From Euryodendron excelsum (taxonomy: Eukaryota; Streptophyta; Magnoliopsida; Ericales; Pentaphylacaceae), in the NCBI GenBank assembly GCA_033060915.1, contig CM065378.1, positions 4,469,001 through 4,533,000 of the forward strand: a stretch of 64,000 bases of DNA. The letters are read 5' to 3'. The translations under genes and the position numbers were made by a program. The stretch's first letter is position 1. Each line of letters starts with the position of its first letter. The notes beneath the pieces are model-generated. The model worked only from the letters and a program-made list of their open reading frames with translations. It ran no database searches and was not told the DNA's origin. Shown piece by piece: positions 33,923 to 47,182 of this stretch.

Positions 33923-34245
33923 TAACTTGCATAACTTCCAAACTAGGAAATCGATTAACGTGCTGTCAACTCCTACACGTCACTCATGTTATACCGATGC
34001 CTTCCGTCAAGTTTCGCATTTCTCGGACCCTTCCCCTCCATTTCGGGACTCCAACGGCCAAATTGGCCTACCTCCAAAAATCTAAATTTCGAAATTCTAA
34101 AACATTGCATAACTTCTAAACCGGAAAACCAATTGACGTGTCGTCAACTCTCACACATCACTCGTGTCACATTGGTGTCTCCCGTCAAGCTTCACACTCT
34201 CTTGACCCTTCCTCCCCATTTCGGTACCCCAACGGTCGAGTTTGA
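33923..34245. repeat. ~178-bp tandem repeat, two copies
   Basis: Copies start near 33,923 and 34,101. Both contain GCATAACTTC, a TCGTCAACTC-like segment, GTCAAG(T/C)TTC and CCATTTCGG followed by CCAACGG. This is a satellite-like texture with strong divergence. Confidence 0.8.
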
Positions 34246-34465
34246 GTTGTATAATTTATGTTTGAGTTGTATAATTGTGACTCACTCTTTATATAGGGCC
34301 GGGTGATATAATTGTTACATGTGAACCACGTCATCTCGTGAGTGTGAAACGACATTGATTTCGACTTCGCCTTAGATACCAATTGGTGGTACCATTCACA
34401 TGCGAAGCATTATGTTATTCACATGTGAAAGATTTCGTCTTGGATGCCAATTGGTGATACCATTC

Positions 34466-34985
34466 ACATGTCAAGGATGTGAAGGGTATAACTACTCTAC
34501 GCAGGGTACAAGATTTAACCAAAGGCTATGAACTCTGCAAGATGTGCCTAAAGGCTGCAAACGATGTGATTACTCTCTGCAGACCATGTGAAGGATGTGA
34601 CTAAAGGCTATGAAGTATGTGCATTATGATAAATAAAGGCTCTGAAAGGTGTAACTACCCTACGTAGCGTGTAGGCTTTTGACCAAAATCTGTGAAGGTT
34701 GACAAAAGTTTGTGAACTCTGCAGGCCATGTGAATGATATGACTAAAGGCTGTGAAGTATGTGAAAGCTGATGAATAAAAGCTGTGAAGGGTGTGACTAC
34801 CCTACGCAGGGTGCAGGATTTTGACTAAAAGCTATGAAGCCTGACAAAATGCTGTGAAAGATGTGACTACTCTCTGCAGTCCATGTGAAGGATGTGATTA
34901 CTCCATGAATGCGAAATATGATATTATTACTCTCTGCAAAGTTGTAATGACTGCTGACAAAAGATTGTGAAGAATGTTACTAATA
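34466..34985. repeat. Degenerate 150-165-bp tandem repeats
   Basis: Three main units carry ACTAC(C/T)CTACG(C/T)AG(G/C)GT near 34,474, 34,639 and 34,788, each followed by an AAAGGCT(A/G)TGAA segment and a CTCTGCAG(A/G)CCATGTGAA segment. Confidence 0.75.
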
Positions 34986-35093
34986 CGCCATTCTTCAATT
35001 CAGATAATGCAATACATAAATAAGATTAAGTTCAAATACAAGTACAACCAAGTAATATCATCAATACAAATAGAAATAAACCATCACACATGA

Positions 35094-37700
35094 TTAACTA
35101 CCCTCTAATACACAACTTAGGCAGTCCAGTTGGACATTTGTGCCTATTATGCCTTTATTCTTTACAAATACCGCAATGATTGGTTTGCCGTTTGCTAGAG
35201 ACATCCAACTCATTCTGGATTCGTTTTGTATTGGGCGCCTAAATGTGACTTCTCGCTGACAGCTCAGGTCAGGTATGACCTTAAGACCATCATATGCTAC
35301 CCAATAATGTTCGTGCACCATCGGTTAAAAACTTGTTTCATACACGCGAGCGTAAGCGTCCATGCTATACTGAGGAGCAATTAAGTGTCATGGTTGTCAG
35401 TCCAATTTCGCACACACTACAAGCATGTGCGAGCAAGAATAATGATAGATCATTCATTTTCCATAATCACATGATGGAGGATTCAAAGATACCGCATGTT
35501 TGTTATTCCCTTTTGTGCGTACTGGATTTATAACAATCTCAACGAAACCCTGACCCTTGTAATTGAAATATAATAACACTGTCATTGTATTACGCATTTA
35601 GAAGTAAAGAACTCTAGCAATAAGCGAGACATCTATATACTTTTCAAAATTTATGACATTACCAATTGAAGATAGTTACGCGATGACCCGCTAATCGAAC
35701 TTGATACTCTTCTATCTTATCTTGCACTTCGCTTATGTACCACAATTCCTTAGCTGAATCACGCTCATTTTCCCTTCATTTGTTATTGAAAGTATTAACC
35801 AGGCGGTAGAAGGTAACCTGAATATATGTAGTTATGGGCAAATCTCGTGCACCTCTTAATACATTATTATAGCACTCTGAATCGTTGGTAATTGTAACTC
35901 CCCAATGATAACCTCCATCATGTGCCAATGTCCACTCCGTAGGGTCCTCCTTGCACAACTCATTGTATGCCAACTCATATAATTTTTTAATTGCTTCCAT
36001 TACCTCGTCAAACTTCCACACTTTATGGGCATTTTCAGGTTTTTATATAAGCTCCTTAACTTTAGCGTTACCGAACTTTGTTTGGTAATTACTTCGAAAG
36101 TGCCTAAGGCAATATCTATGGAATCCAGGTGGTTGCCTTGGTCGTGGTCTTTCCCATTTATGTTTGACGACGCTCAATATGGCAGCAAGTCGATCAAAAA
36201 TCAAAGTAATCCCCTCCTACCCTAGCACAATAACATGCATGACATTGTAGATAAATCATGCCTAATCACGATAGTTTTTTTATTCAACTAGGGTGAAAGC
36301 TAAGGGGAAAATGTTTTTCCTCACTGTTCTAGCAGCAACAATCAGCATAACTCCTATGTATTTTTCATAAAGATGGGTACCGTCGATACCTATCACTGGA
36401 GGGCAGTGCTTGAAGCTTTCAATGCATGGTCGAAATGCCTAAAATATTCTGACTAAAGCAACTTCGCTCATTCGTTCCTGAACTCCAATATTCTTATATA
36501 CCTTGGAAGCTTTTCGTGTGACTCATTCCAACCTTTGTTCTTTTAAGCCATGTTTTCTTATGGGACACTGTGAAACTAGTATTATTTGTTACATTCTTCA
36601 TTATGGATGATATATTCCAACCAGGGTTTTCTTGTACACCACAAGATCCAAACGAATACTTAAACTTTAAAAAGGAAGGGCATAAATACATAAATTTATA
36701 TGTCTCAGTTTAAATTGAAAATTTATAATAACTTACCGCAATTTGGGACATAATCATGCGTGCAATAAATGTCGAATTCAGATTGTGGTGATCCAAACTG
36801 TCCATCCCATGTAAACAGATATGTAGCTCAGGGTATTGCGTGATCTTAAAGAAAGTATGATTCTTTTTCAAACATGCACGCAGTTTCCACGGGCAATCGT
36901 GAGTGCATCTGGTACTCCATACTTTTTTGTTTGTTTTTATAACATAATAATGTTTGTTTTTCTTCACATGATATCAGTTACATGCACATCTTCGTCTGAC
37001 TCAATGGACTGAATATCACCATCTTCATTTACCCGTCTCCCTATCTCATCTAAGCCACCGAACCTTTTCACGGGATCCACACTTGCACTGGGACTTCCCA
37101 CCTCTGCGCACCCCCATGGCTCGAAGCATATTCTGAGTGAGCTGTAGCTGGAATGTGAAAATCTTGAAATTGTTGAAAATTACTCCGGCCCTCCAAGTAA
37201 TCCTTATTTGGGCTGAAAAAGTTTGACATTCGTTGCCCCGGTGCATCCGTACCCTGTGCGCTTTGACTACTTTTCCCAAGTGTAAACATCCTAGTAAATG
37301 TCCCCAACGTCGATACATCATCCTCCCGCGACAATAGTTCACCGTAGGACTGGACATCTCCCCAATTCACATCTGCACGGCTGACACTAGTGGTTATTGT
37401 GCTCCCCTCATTCACAACGTATATTTCAACACAATGCATGTCACTATATCTCAAAAGGAGATTCAAGACAGTTTGCAATGTCATGTCGTCATTGATCGGC
37501 AACTTCTTATATACCAGGACTTCTCCAATTAGTCGATAAGGGTATCTACATATGAAGTTTATATTCACATGTTTTCCATACCCAACCATCATAAGCATGA
37601 TCATTTCTCGTAACTTAGCAAGTGAGATTCCTAGTTCTACATCATAGCAACCGCTAGCCTCTATATCATAGGCTATGCCTTCTCGGCAATCTTTTACTAT
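35094..37700 (-). pseudogene. MULE transposase pseudogene
   Basis: From right to left on the minus strand: an N-terminal region (37,068-37,604); a MuDR-type domain with Cys and Trp residues in a CTHDCPWKLRA motif (36,710-36,967); a KKTWLKRTKVG helix region (36,494-36,691); the catalytic MULE start IDGTHLY near 36,370; and a C-terminal stretch at 35,776-36,021. Stops and frame changes fall between all pieces, and in the catalytic block itself, so it is not functional. Family membership is clear from order and motifs; no zinc-finger SWIM end was identified with confidence. Confidence 0.75.
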
Positions 37701-38987
37701 CTCATCTCCCTTAATAAAACATTACCATTGTCGTCATTACTTAGCTGTGCCTACCATCAAACACATATATTAGAAGGTATTAATAATTGATTCTTATGCC
37801 AAATCTCAAATAACAAGATGAATTGTACAAGTGGTTAAAATATTTACATATATTGGTTAGTAATGATGACTGAAACTAGAGTTGTTATCATATACATATA
37901 CATATATATTGGTCTGAATTTATGAACATGTTGCGTAACACTAAATCTAAATATATACAAGTGTAGATTTTAGTTTACACCCGACGATTCCGACTTTTGG
38001 AACTAAAAAATCCATGTCCATTATGATTGCGTCATACATCTCAAATATCAATCACTATAATGATGTGACAACACTAAAATTCAATTGTTGATTCACATAG
38101 AGCATAGAGCAGGCACAACTACAAAAACTAGACCTAACAGGGTGGAGCAACTAAAACCAATAACAATACACAGCGTCATCTAGTTTAGCTACTGAAATTT
38201 CTTAGTGTGATACCAGAGATCAGGAATCAAATTCCACTTTCATCCACGATAGAGGGAGGGCTACTCTTGTCGTGCAGCCTATCACTATTGGACCAAAAAA
38301 GAAATAAAAACAAAATAGTGCTATGTAAATAAAATATCAATGTAACAAGACTTTGCCAAATTTCACTAAAATTCTTAGAAAATGGACCAACATTGAATCT
38401 TCAATTTCAGAAGCGCACTAGACATTTTAGTGACTATGTACAGAGATTCTGATTACGAAGAATTTCACAAAATAATATTTTAAGTCCCTATCCCATTTAA
38501 TAATAAGCAACTCAAAATATTTTGACTTTAGTAGCCCTGTTTCTTCTTTCACATTCACCTCAAAAAGAAAAAGCTAGTCCCAGCAATGCCAAAAAAACAA
38601 CAAAATGCAGCAATGGATTCTGATTGTGGAATGACTTTGCAAACATAAAGACATACATATATAAACACGTAGAGTAGGCACAGATTCATTTATCACCAAA
38701 AACCATTGATATAAAACTAACAAACACAATTTAATAGTTGAAGTAAACATTATAATATCCAAACAAATTCTTGAGAGAGAGTACCTAGAATGAAGAGTGA
38801 CAAATAACCTGATAATCTTGAACAACAAGGGAGACCTGCGAGTGCAAGTGAAATAAGAAGGATCGTTGAGTGCTACCGAGTGAGAGAGAATGGGAAAAAG
38901 GAAGTTTGCCGACTGTAAGAGATAGAAAGTGAGAGAGTACAACGAAGGTGAGAGAGAACAATGCAAGCTAGGGTTTTAATTCCAGTT

Positions 38988-39014
38988 AAAAACGCTATTT
39001 GAAATAGCGTTTTT
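38988..39014. repeat. 27-bp perfect palindrome, right
   Basis: Perfect palindrome around 39,001 with AAAAACGCTATTT arms, the same motif as at 33,789. A variant pair with AAAACGCCATTT lies at 39,117-39,166. Confidence 0.9.
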
Positions 39015-39169
39015 AGGTGGCAAATATGCCCCCCCCCCCTCTCCCTCTTTCGTATTTCCCTGAAGCATATTTTTCCTTCCCTTTTTTACTTGTTATTGGA
39101 GGAAAAATACTTAAAAGGCCATTTAAAAAGGCGTTTTTATTAAAAACGCCATTTCAAATAGCGATCAAT

Positions 39170-42100
39170 CTGGAATGCTGAAAAAACTTCAATCACCATC
39201 TAGGTTGGGAATAAAATTCAAAATAAGAGTTTGTCAGGCAAATTAGCCTCTAAATTCGGAATGAATGTTGATCATATAATCTAATTTTTACATCAAAATT
39301 ATACCAACTACGTCAAAACAGATAAATCAAACATCGACATTCTCTTTTTTTAGAAGCAATTTATTTATATTTGATCTCAATTCGTTGATATTTCCTTTTG
39401 AGAATAAATTACATTTTGTACGGTGGTACAGTTCAGTTGCTTTACATTCTAATTGCGACACTCAAAATTTTATAATTTTAATGTCAATTTTTTGTCAACT
39501 TCTTTTAAAAAAGATAAATAAAAATTGACCATATCACTGTTTGTTGGCTTAAAAATTGGTTTATCCAATAAACTATTAGGATTAGAGGGAATTTCAAAAG
39601 AAACTTTAATGATTCAAGTAATACCTAATTAAAGCTACGTGTATAATTCTCCTCAAAATAAACGGCGATCACTGATGGAGGGGCCAATTAAAGGCCTCAC
39701 ATAAAAGTATAAGGACCAACGTGAAATTTGCAATAAAATATAAAGATGCTAAATGTAACTTAGTCAATCTATGCGTAAGCTGCCTATAAACAATTTTTCT
39801 TTGCCTTGGTAGACCAATTAAAGGCCAAACTCATGAGAAGTACCATGAGGTCGGCCTCATGATACACTTACTCTTCTTGTTCTCTTGCAATTTATGAAAG
39901 CAAGCTTATGATAAGATTGCCCTTCTTGTAGTGCCTTACAGGTATTAATCAAAAGGTATAAGCTACAATAAAATGATTTAAAAAAAAAATTATTCAATAT
40001 TCCTGGAGCAACACTTTACTTTTGTTTCTATTCTCGCAAAAAAATAAATAAATAAAATTTGTTAGTTAGGTGATTCCAAACATATCTACCAAAATCAACT
40101 CAAGACCTGCTTAACAAATAAGAGTTCATTGCTTCTTGAGATGCAAGACAATGAGGACGTGAGTGCATCAAATAATTTCTCCTGATTTTAGTAATATACT
40201 AATACATATATATATATATATATATATTTGATAAGTATATATATTATAGCAATCGGTTATAATATCTTTGAGCTTCAAAGTCTTGATTTATTTTTCTCAA
40301 TTTTTTGAATTTAAAAAATATAAAAACACAAATGTCGTAAAGTCATTGATTCTTTAATTAATATAGTAATATTTTTTGAATTGTAACCCTTTCAATATGA
40401 AAACTTTAAAAGTCATTAAAGATAAAATATATTAAAACTATATATCATGAATTTTTTTATAATCAATATGGTAACTAAATCTAACGATCTACTTAAATTC
40501 CTATAAATAATGCTCTTTTTAAATCAATTTGACTTTTTAAAATTCTTATGTATGTGGTTTTTTATTTGTGGGTTAGATTTACCCAAACCTAATAAAAATG
40601 ACATTAAATAGTGTTAATAAGCTTATGAAATAATAATTAACGAAAAAAATAAATAGATTTTATTTTTTTCATTATGATTTTTTTAAGATCGCTTAAGTAT
40701 GGGTTCATTTTAATGAACCTATTACATATAGATTCTTTAAATAACGAAAAAAATAGTTGATAGGCCATATTGTTGAAAATAATTTTAATGATGTTTCATT
40801 ATTACGAACAAATAACGAATCACAATTTCATTTCATAATGTATAAATTTATTTAATTATAAAAAAAATAATTATCTCAAAAAAGATAAAAAAAGAAAAAA
40901 AAAAAATAACTAAAAACCTGATACAAATAAAGTATACTAACTTTTTATTAAATAGTTTTATCGACAAATATTGTTTAAACATAAAATTGAAAATGTTACC
41001 TAAGCTTACTTTAATTAACTTATCAAAATTCTATTAATTTTCTATCACTATTAATTTATATTTTCTCAAAAAATAAAATGCAATGATATTGTTTTGTTAA
41101 TTTTAATGACTATTTCTTGATAGATATTAGACATATCTATAAGGTCTCAAGTATGAGATGGATTGGATGAATATATAATGGTGTCTTAGATTTAACTTTT
41201 TTTTATAACTTTTGTTTATTTTTTTAATCCTAAATAGAACACGATAAACTTAATGTCGAAACTTATAACTAATGTATTTACTTTCAATAAACAAAGATGT
41301 CTTAAAAGTGTAACTTAATAGTTAGTACGTAAATTGTTCTTTTTACATTTTTTTTCTTTTTATGAGTATTATAATAGAAAAAATAATATTAACATGTTTA
41401 ATCATTTAGTATCATATTTTAAGTATACAATTCTATAAATTTTTTTAAAAAATCGATTTATAATTTTATATTTGTAAGAGTCTATATATATATATATTGA
41501 GAGAGAGAGAGAGTTGTAGAATGAGTGTTGCTTGTAGGCTAGGCAATGCTTTTGCTTTATTCTCGAAAGTTCTTTGCTTCATTACAAGGTTCCGTACAGT
41601 TTGATGTTGAGATGAAACTAATTTTGTCAAGTACAAAGAAAGTCTTTTTCCCTCTTTCCGTCTTTCTTTTTATTTTTTTTATTCTCTTTTGATTAGGCTT
41701 TCTGACTTCAAGATTCATTTGCCTTTTATAAAGGTTTGTGTATATGTGCAAATCGACTTCGAAAAGGTTGGATTATTCGAAATCAGCAGGGCACAAACAA
41801 CTAACTCGAAACTATTTAAAAGAATCAAAAACAACATAATATCCAACCTACGTTATATGCCTTATTCAACAGGTTCTTTATATTACAACAATATATAATA
41901 ACGAATATATGTAACTCTATGAAAATGTTAATATTTCATAAAAATTCATATAAAAAATTTAAACCGTATGAGGTGTATGCCTGACATGGCAGCTTACGTG
42001 GCAAAAGCTAAATAGACAAAAATGCCCTTGTCCTAGTCTTAAATCACAATCGCCTTTTGCCCTCTGGGCATCATTCTTATGTTTTTTTTTTTCCCATTAT

Positions 42101-43014
42101 TCGTTCTTTGTTTTTCTGACACCGCCTGAAATTTGTTTGTAGGCCACTTTCAAAAATTATCATGGAATATTTAGCTAGATCTGAACAAATCAAATTTAGA
42201 TCCTAAAGAGAGCAAAAATTATGCTTACAGTAAACTTGAAATTTTATCAATTATTCGTTTTGCCAATTAAAGTTTTTTTTAATCAAAAGATGTATTAATG
42301 GATCTTAATAAGCATGCTCCACCGGAAAAGAAATATACGGTCAAGATCTCGCTAGAAAATCAAAACCTTGCCAAACAAAGAGTTCTTTGTGGGAATCTCG
42401 CCGTAAACAAGAGCCTTGCAAAAGAAAGAAATTCCGGTTTTTTTTTTAATTTTTTTTTCAGTTGTCGGATCCCTCATCAACATCTCACTACAAAATGATA
42501 ATTTTGTTCCAAAGCCACCATGCTCTGCTTCAATTCCGGTCGCCAGAACAACCGCGGATGGGATTTTTGATTTCCCACAAAATTGTCATGTCAATTACAA
42601 AGTAGTATGAAACAAACACTCAAACATTAATTACGTGATTTTAGTAGTTATGATAAATATTTGACATAATTTTTTTGATTGAGGACAAAAAAATAAGACT
42701 TGATGAGATAACAGTTGGGAAACCCTTGTTAACGGTGATATTATATAATTTGAACTATCACCCGCCAATAAAACAAATTTACGTAAGCTTGTTACAAATT
42801 TTTGTTAGAAAAATATCGCATCAATTATGAAGAATATGTATAAAACATCTCAGATATTAAGGTAACTGCTCGATTTTAAATTGACCATAACAAAACATAC
42901 ACTCATTTGACATAATGTCATTAATTGATGATATAATGTAAGCCAAAATTAAAGTGCGAAACAATATAATATCATTATTACCCTGAATATTTTCTCTTCC
43001 AGATAGGGTCACTT
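39170..43014. other. AT-rich intergenic, nothing recognised
   Basis: Includes (AT)n at about 40,205-40,228 and a TA-GA microsatellite at about 41,485-41,514. No convincing gene, no repeats of known family and no RNA gene seen. Confidence 0.6.
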
Positions 43015-43325
43015 ATTCCTTTTCTTTTGACTTTAGGGTCTTTGCAAAGTTTGCCTAATAATCCAGGACTTGGTCGCCAAGCAATAAATGGGGATTTGAT
43101 AGTACAATTAGAGCATCTGCAATCTACTGTCACAATAATCACAAATTATTCCGTGCTCCTCCAATATTACATGTTTTTACCCTTTTTAGTAAAGTTGGAA
43201 CCCTTTAAAAGCATTGAATAATTTCACTATTTATAAGTACAAATATAAATATTAAGAAATCTTTACAAAAATAAATCTTCATTTAACAGTCATTATAAAA
43301 TATAAATGATCCTATAATTCAGACA
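43015..43325. repeat. Dispersed repeat copy B (GAGCATCTGC family)
   Basis: Best-preserved relative of the copy at 19,041-19,345, in the same orientation. It carries an extra internal stretch of about 50 bp before the GACAGTCATTATAAAATAT-like end. Confidence 0.65.
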
Positions 43326-43854
43326 GTATTTACTTTTACCGTGATAAATTTTGTTCAGATGACAAAATGGCCAATCTAGATCTCTTAATGAATCGCATAA
43401 GAACATTTTTGTGAATACATAAAATTTTGTCGAGAAAATAATTTTGTTAACATGATATTATGAGACATGAAACAGATTCAAGTAAATATGTTAAGCTTCA
43501 CGTCACAAAATTGTCACGTTAATTACGAAGTAGTATGAGAAAAACGTCAAAAGCATTAATTACGTGATTTAAAATTATTATGATCAATACTCACCCATTT
43601 AACATAATTTTATTTATTAATAATATCAAGTCAACAAAATAATATGATATTACAATTACAGTGAATATTTTCTCATACAGATAGGGCCACTAAATATCAA
43701 AATGTATCTTGAGTAAGAGAATAAACTACAGTACGAGAATGTCCCCACACGTTATCGTACCCAGAATCCTAACAGAAATAAGGCTTATGAGAGGACAGTG
43801 GGAGCACCCTTGTTCCCCACTATGGAGCTATCATCCATCACCTTGTAACCTTGT

Positions 43855-44510
43855 TCCCTTCTCTTTGGCTTTTTGGGGTCTGGAAATTTTGGTTAGTAGT
43901 CCAATGAACAAAGAAGTGGTTGGGTTCAAGTCTTCCTAGTGACTGGTGCAGTTAAATTTATACTTTTAAAACTTTTAATGAGTGGTCGCTTGACCATAAT
44001 TTCTTTGTTTACATTAAGACCAGACATGTTTATAAATGACTGTAAGTACTGCATGGCAATGCTTTTTAAGTGAAGTACCCTATTAGTATATTTATTTTTA
44101 GTATAAAAAAAGTAAATTATTTTTTAAATATTTGAAATAAATATACAAATAGACTACTTTATACTTTTATCAAAGAGTATTATCCCTCGACACTAAATAA
44201 TTATTTGTGAGAAATTTCACCACATTTATATCAACGCAAAAACTTAAATTTCAAAATGTGTTATGAGTAGTGAAGAGTGAATTTAGTCTCGCTAAATGAC
44301 TATGGAAATGTCTAACAAGCAAGAAATTTTCTTAATTTTTACCATTGAATAAAGAACTTGCTTCCCAAGCGATATCTGCAATCATCACATTTTCTTTTAG
44401 GTTTGGAAATTTTGCATAATAGTCCAATGAACGAAGGACTTGGTCGGGAAGGAAAGAATGGGGATTGGGTAGTACAATTAGAGCATCTGCCATACACTCT
44501 CTCTCTCACT
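43855..44510. repeat. Two partial copies of the GAGCATCTGC repeat
   Basis: A fragment at about 43,855-43,960 (TTTGG(G)GTCTGGAAATTTTGG start) and one at about 44,385-44,500 (GACTTGGTCGG to GAGCATCTGCC) share the family's 5' half only. Confidence 0.5.
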
Positions 44511-45255
44511 ATCATAGCTAGACTAACATGAAAGAGTTCAAAAAGGGTCCTCTCACAGCTACACGAAAGGAGGAGGACCACATTGAAAGCTTTCATGATT
44601 TGAAGAGAGGGAAATTTAGCATCACAGGGACAAGTGTCAGGACCAAGGTTGGATCATCTAGGTCTATAATGTGAGACAATGTATCCATATCTTTTGATTT
44701 TATTTTTTAGTTGATAAGATATTTGATTCTCCGCATAGTTATCGATAGGAAAAATAAAAGTAGGATACTATATATTTACGAAAACGTGAAACGTAGTCTA
44801 AAAATGTTATGTAAAACCGTTGGGTGATATAAAATTAAATAGAATGTTTATAAGAAAATTTATTAAGAATCCTAAAAAATAGCATTACAAAATATTGAAA
44901 TATTTTCATGATTGATTAAAATAATAATGTTTCACAATATCTATAAAAATTTATTAAAATAATCATTTATCATTGTTAAAAAAATAAGGTTTGAGAATAT
45001 GAAAAATACTAAAAATTATGAGAAGTGATTTTCTAAGGAGTTTTCACAATATTTTTAAAATTTTTTAATAAGTTCTTTTAAAATTATGTAAGAGTTTCTG
45101 AAATTTCTCAGAAACATTTCTTCAAAGTTTTCAAGTTTCTAATAAGTTTTTTTTTTTAAAAAATAATTTTAAAGTTTTTGAAATGTGTAGGAAATATATC
45201 TTAAAATGTCATAAAAGTTTCATCTCCATTCTAAAAACAAGTTTATGGAAAAGTA

Positions 45256-45998
45256 AGGTTTTATTTGGTACCGGTCTCAGTTGTGTTCTCAGAACCAAAA
45301 AATTTTTGGACTATCCGTTTTTCTTGTTTCCGAAACAAAAAAATAGGACCATCGAAAATACTATCGTTTACATATCGTTTTTATTTTTGTATGAAAACAG
45401 TTTCGGAAATTTAGAAAACACATTTTTAATGGTTCCCAAGACTAGCGTATTTTTGAAAAATTTTCTAAAAACAAGTTCCAGAACCGACTTACCAAACGTG
45501 GTTTCAACAGAAATAGTTTCTGAAACCAGTCTACCAAACGCGGTTCTATTGAATTTCACAAAACGAAAATAGAAAATAAAAATTGAAATCGTAATCAAAT
45601 GGAGCCTAGGTTCCGTTTGGTTGTGGTTTCAGTTTCAGTTTCAGTTTCTGTTTTTTGTTTTTATTTTATGAAATTCCACGTAACTGCGTTTGGCAGATTG
45701 ATTCCGAAAACTGTTTCCATCGAAACCGCATTTGGTAAGCTGGTTTTGGAACTTGTTTTCAGAAAATTTTTCAAAAAACAGCCCAATTTTGGGAACCATT
45801 AAAAATGTATTTTCTGAGTTTTCAAAACTGTTTTCATACGAAAATGAGAACGATTTGAAAACGATGGTGTTTTCGATGGTTCCATTTTTTTGTTTTCGAG
45901 AACAAAAAAAACGAGATGTTCTCAAATTTTTTGGTTCCGAGAACATGAAAAACAAAAACGGAACCGGAATTGGAACCGGTTTCAAACAGGGTTTTTTC
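45256..45998. mobile_element. Foldback (inverted-repeat) element
   Basis: Two arms of about 345-390 bp (45,256-45,600 and 45,609-45,998) are reverse complements at roughly three-quarters identity, with almost no loop. The outer ends share ACCGGT. The same open frame appears on the plus strand in one arm and the minus strand in the other because of the symmetry; neither is a gene. A transcript through it would form a long hairpin. Confidence 0.8.
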
Positions 45999-45999
45999 C

Positions 46000-47134
46000 C
46001 CTACAAAAGACAGTTTTTTGATAACTATAGCTTGACGTTAGCTCTATAGTAATTTTAATTTTGTGACTGGACCAAAAACACCAGTTACAGAATTCAATGT
46101 CTTTTATTGAAATGTGAAATTAAGCAATTACTTTTACTTAATAAAATTGGAATTTGTCAATTGTTGAAGATGAAATCAAATATTTTCTTGCACATTTCGA
46201 TGAATATAATTTGCTAATGATTGCGTCTATTTATAAAGATTAAATACAACTTAAATAGTAGATAATATAGGTAACCCTCTCACAGTTAAACAGGTTTTTG
46301 GAAAATTATCGTGCAAATGAAACATTAGGATAGAAAATACGCATATAAAGGCATATATATAATATAAGAATTACGAGCAACATGAATTTATGGTCATAAA
46401 AAAGGAGAAAATGAGCTTCTTTTTTTTTTTTCTTTTTTTTCTTTTTTCTTTTTTTGTAATTGAGATTAGACCTAAATATACAATTTTCGTGAAAAAAGGT
46501 TAATCATCCTTAAAAAAAAAAGGTGTGTATGTGCTATTTCTGTGTTTTTTTTATTTTATCCTATTTTTATGGTGAAAGATATACAACTGTGAGGAATTTT
46601 TTTTGTAATCAAAATTATAAAGAACTTAATATTTAACAAAACTGTTATTGATTTTTAAATCTCCTAAAATAATTTATGAGTAGAGTGATCATTTTTTATA
46701 CATGAGTTCCATTATCCATAAAATCAAGAAACATGTTTCAATCAAGTGAATTTCATTCTGATGGGAATAAAATCAAGTCATGAGTGTAATTAAAATTAAA
46801 ATGTTGAGATGGAGATAAAAAATAAAAAAAAAATGGAAAGAACTAGAAACGCAAGCATTAACCGGAGGTTATATGTGACATCAAATGGAAGATAAAAAGA
46901 CGGAAAATTGTTTAAGAAAGACTAAGAAAACACTGGTAAAATAGAGTCAACTAGAGGAAATGGATTGATCTAGCTGACCCCCCTGATTCATCTAGGTGAC
47001 CCCGAGCAATTGTGACCAAAGCTTGAGTTGAGTTGAGTTGTGAGAATAAGAATATGTAATAAATGCAGCTCAAATTGAAAAAAAACGTGTTATTGATTGT
47101 AGGCATGAATTCCAAACCACAGAGAGAGAGAGAG

Positions 47135-47182
<48 letters not shown>

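Larger units (their letters stand above)
33789..39166 (-). mobile_element. Decayed Mutator-like element (MULE)
   Basis: Broken minus-strand MULE transposase pieces (35,094-37,700) sit between short self-complementary repeats of the AAACGCTATTT...AAATAGCGTTT kind at 33,789-33,813, 38,988-39,014 and 39,117-39,166. The outer limits are my inference from these palindromes; no clear long terminal inverted repeat or 9-bp duplication was identified. Subterminal tandem repeats at 33,923-34,245 and 34,466-34,985 fit the subterminal structure of some MULEs. Confidence 0.55.

Noticed and set aside
37046..37357. Independent gene at 37.0-37.4 kb
   Set aside because: A frame-shifted reading of the MULE N-terminal region.
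45183..46049. Pair of open frames on opposite strands near 45.6 kb
   Set aside because: They encode the same peptide in mirrored arms because of the inverted repeat; neither is a gene.
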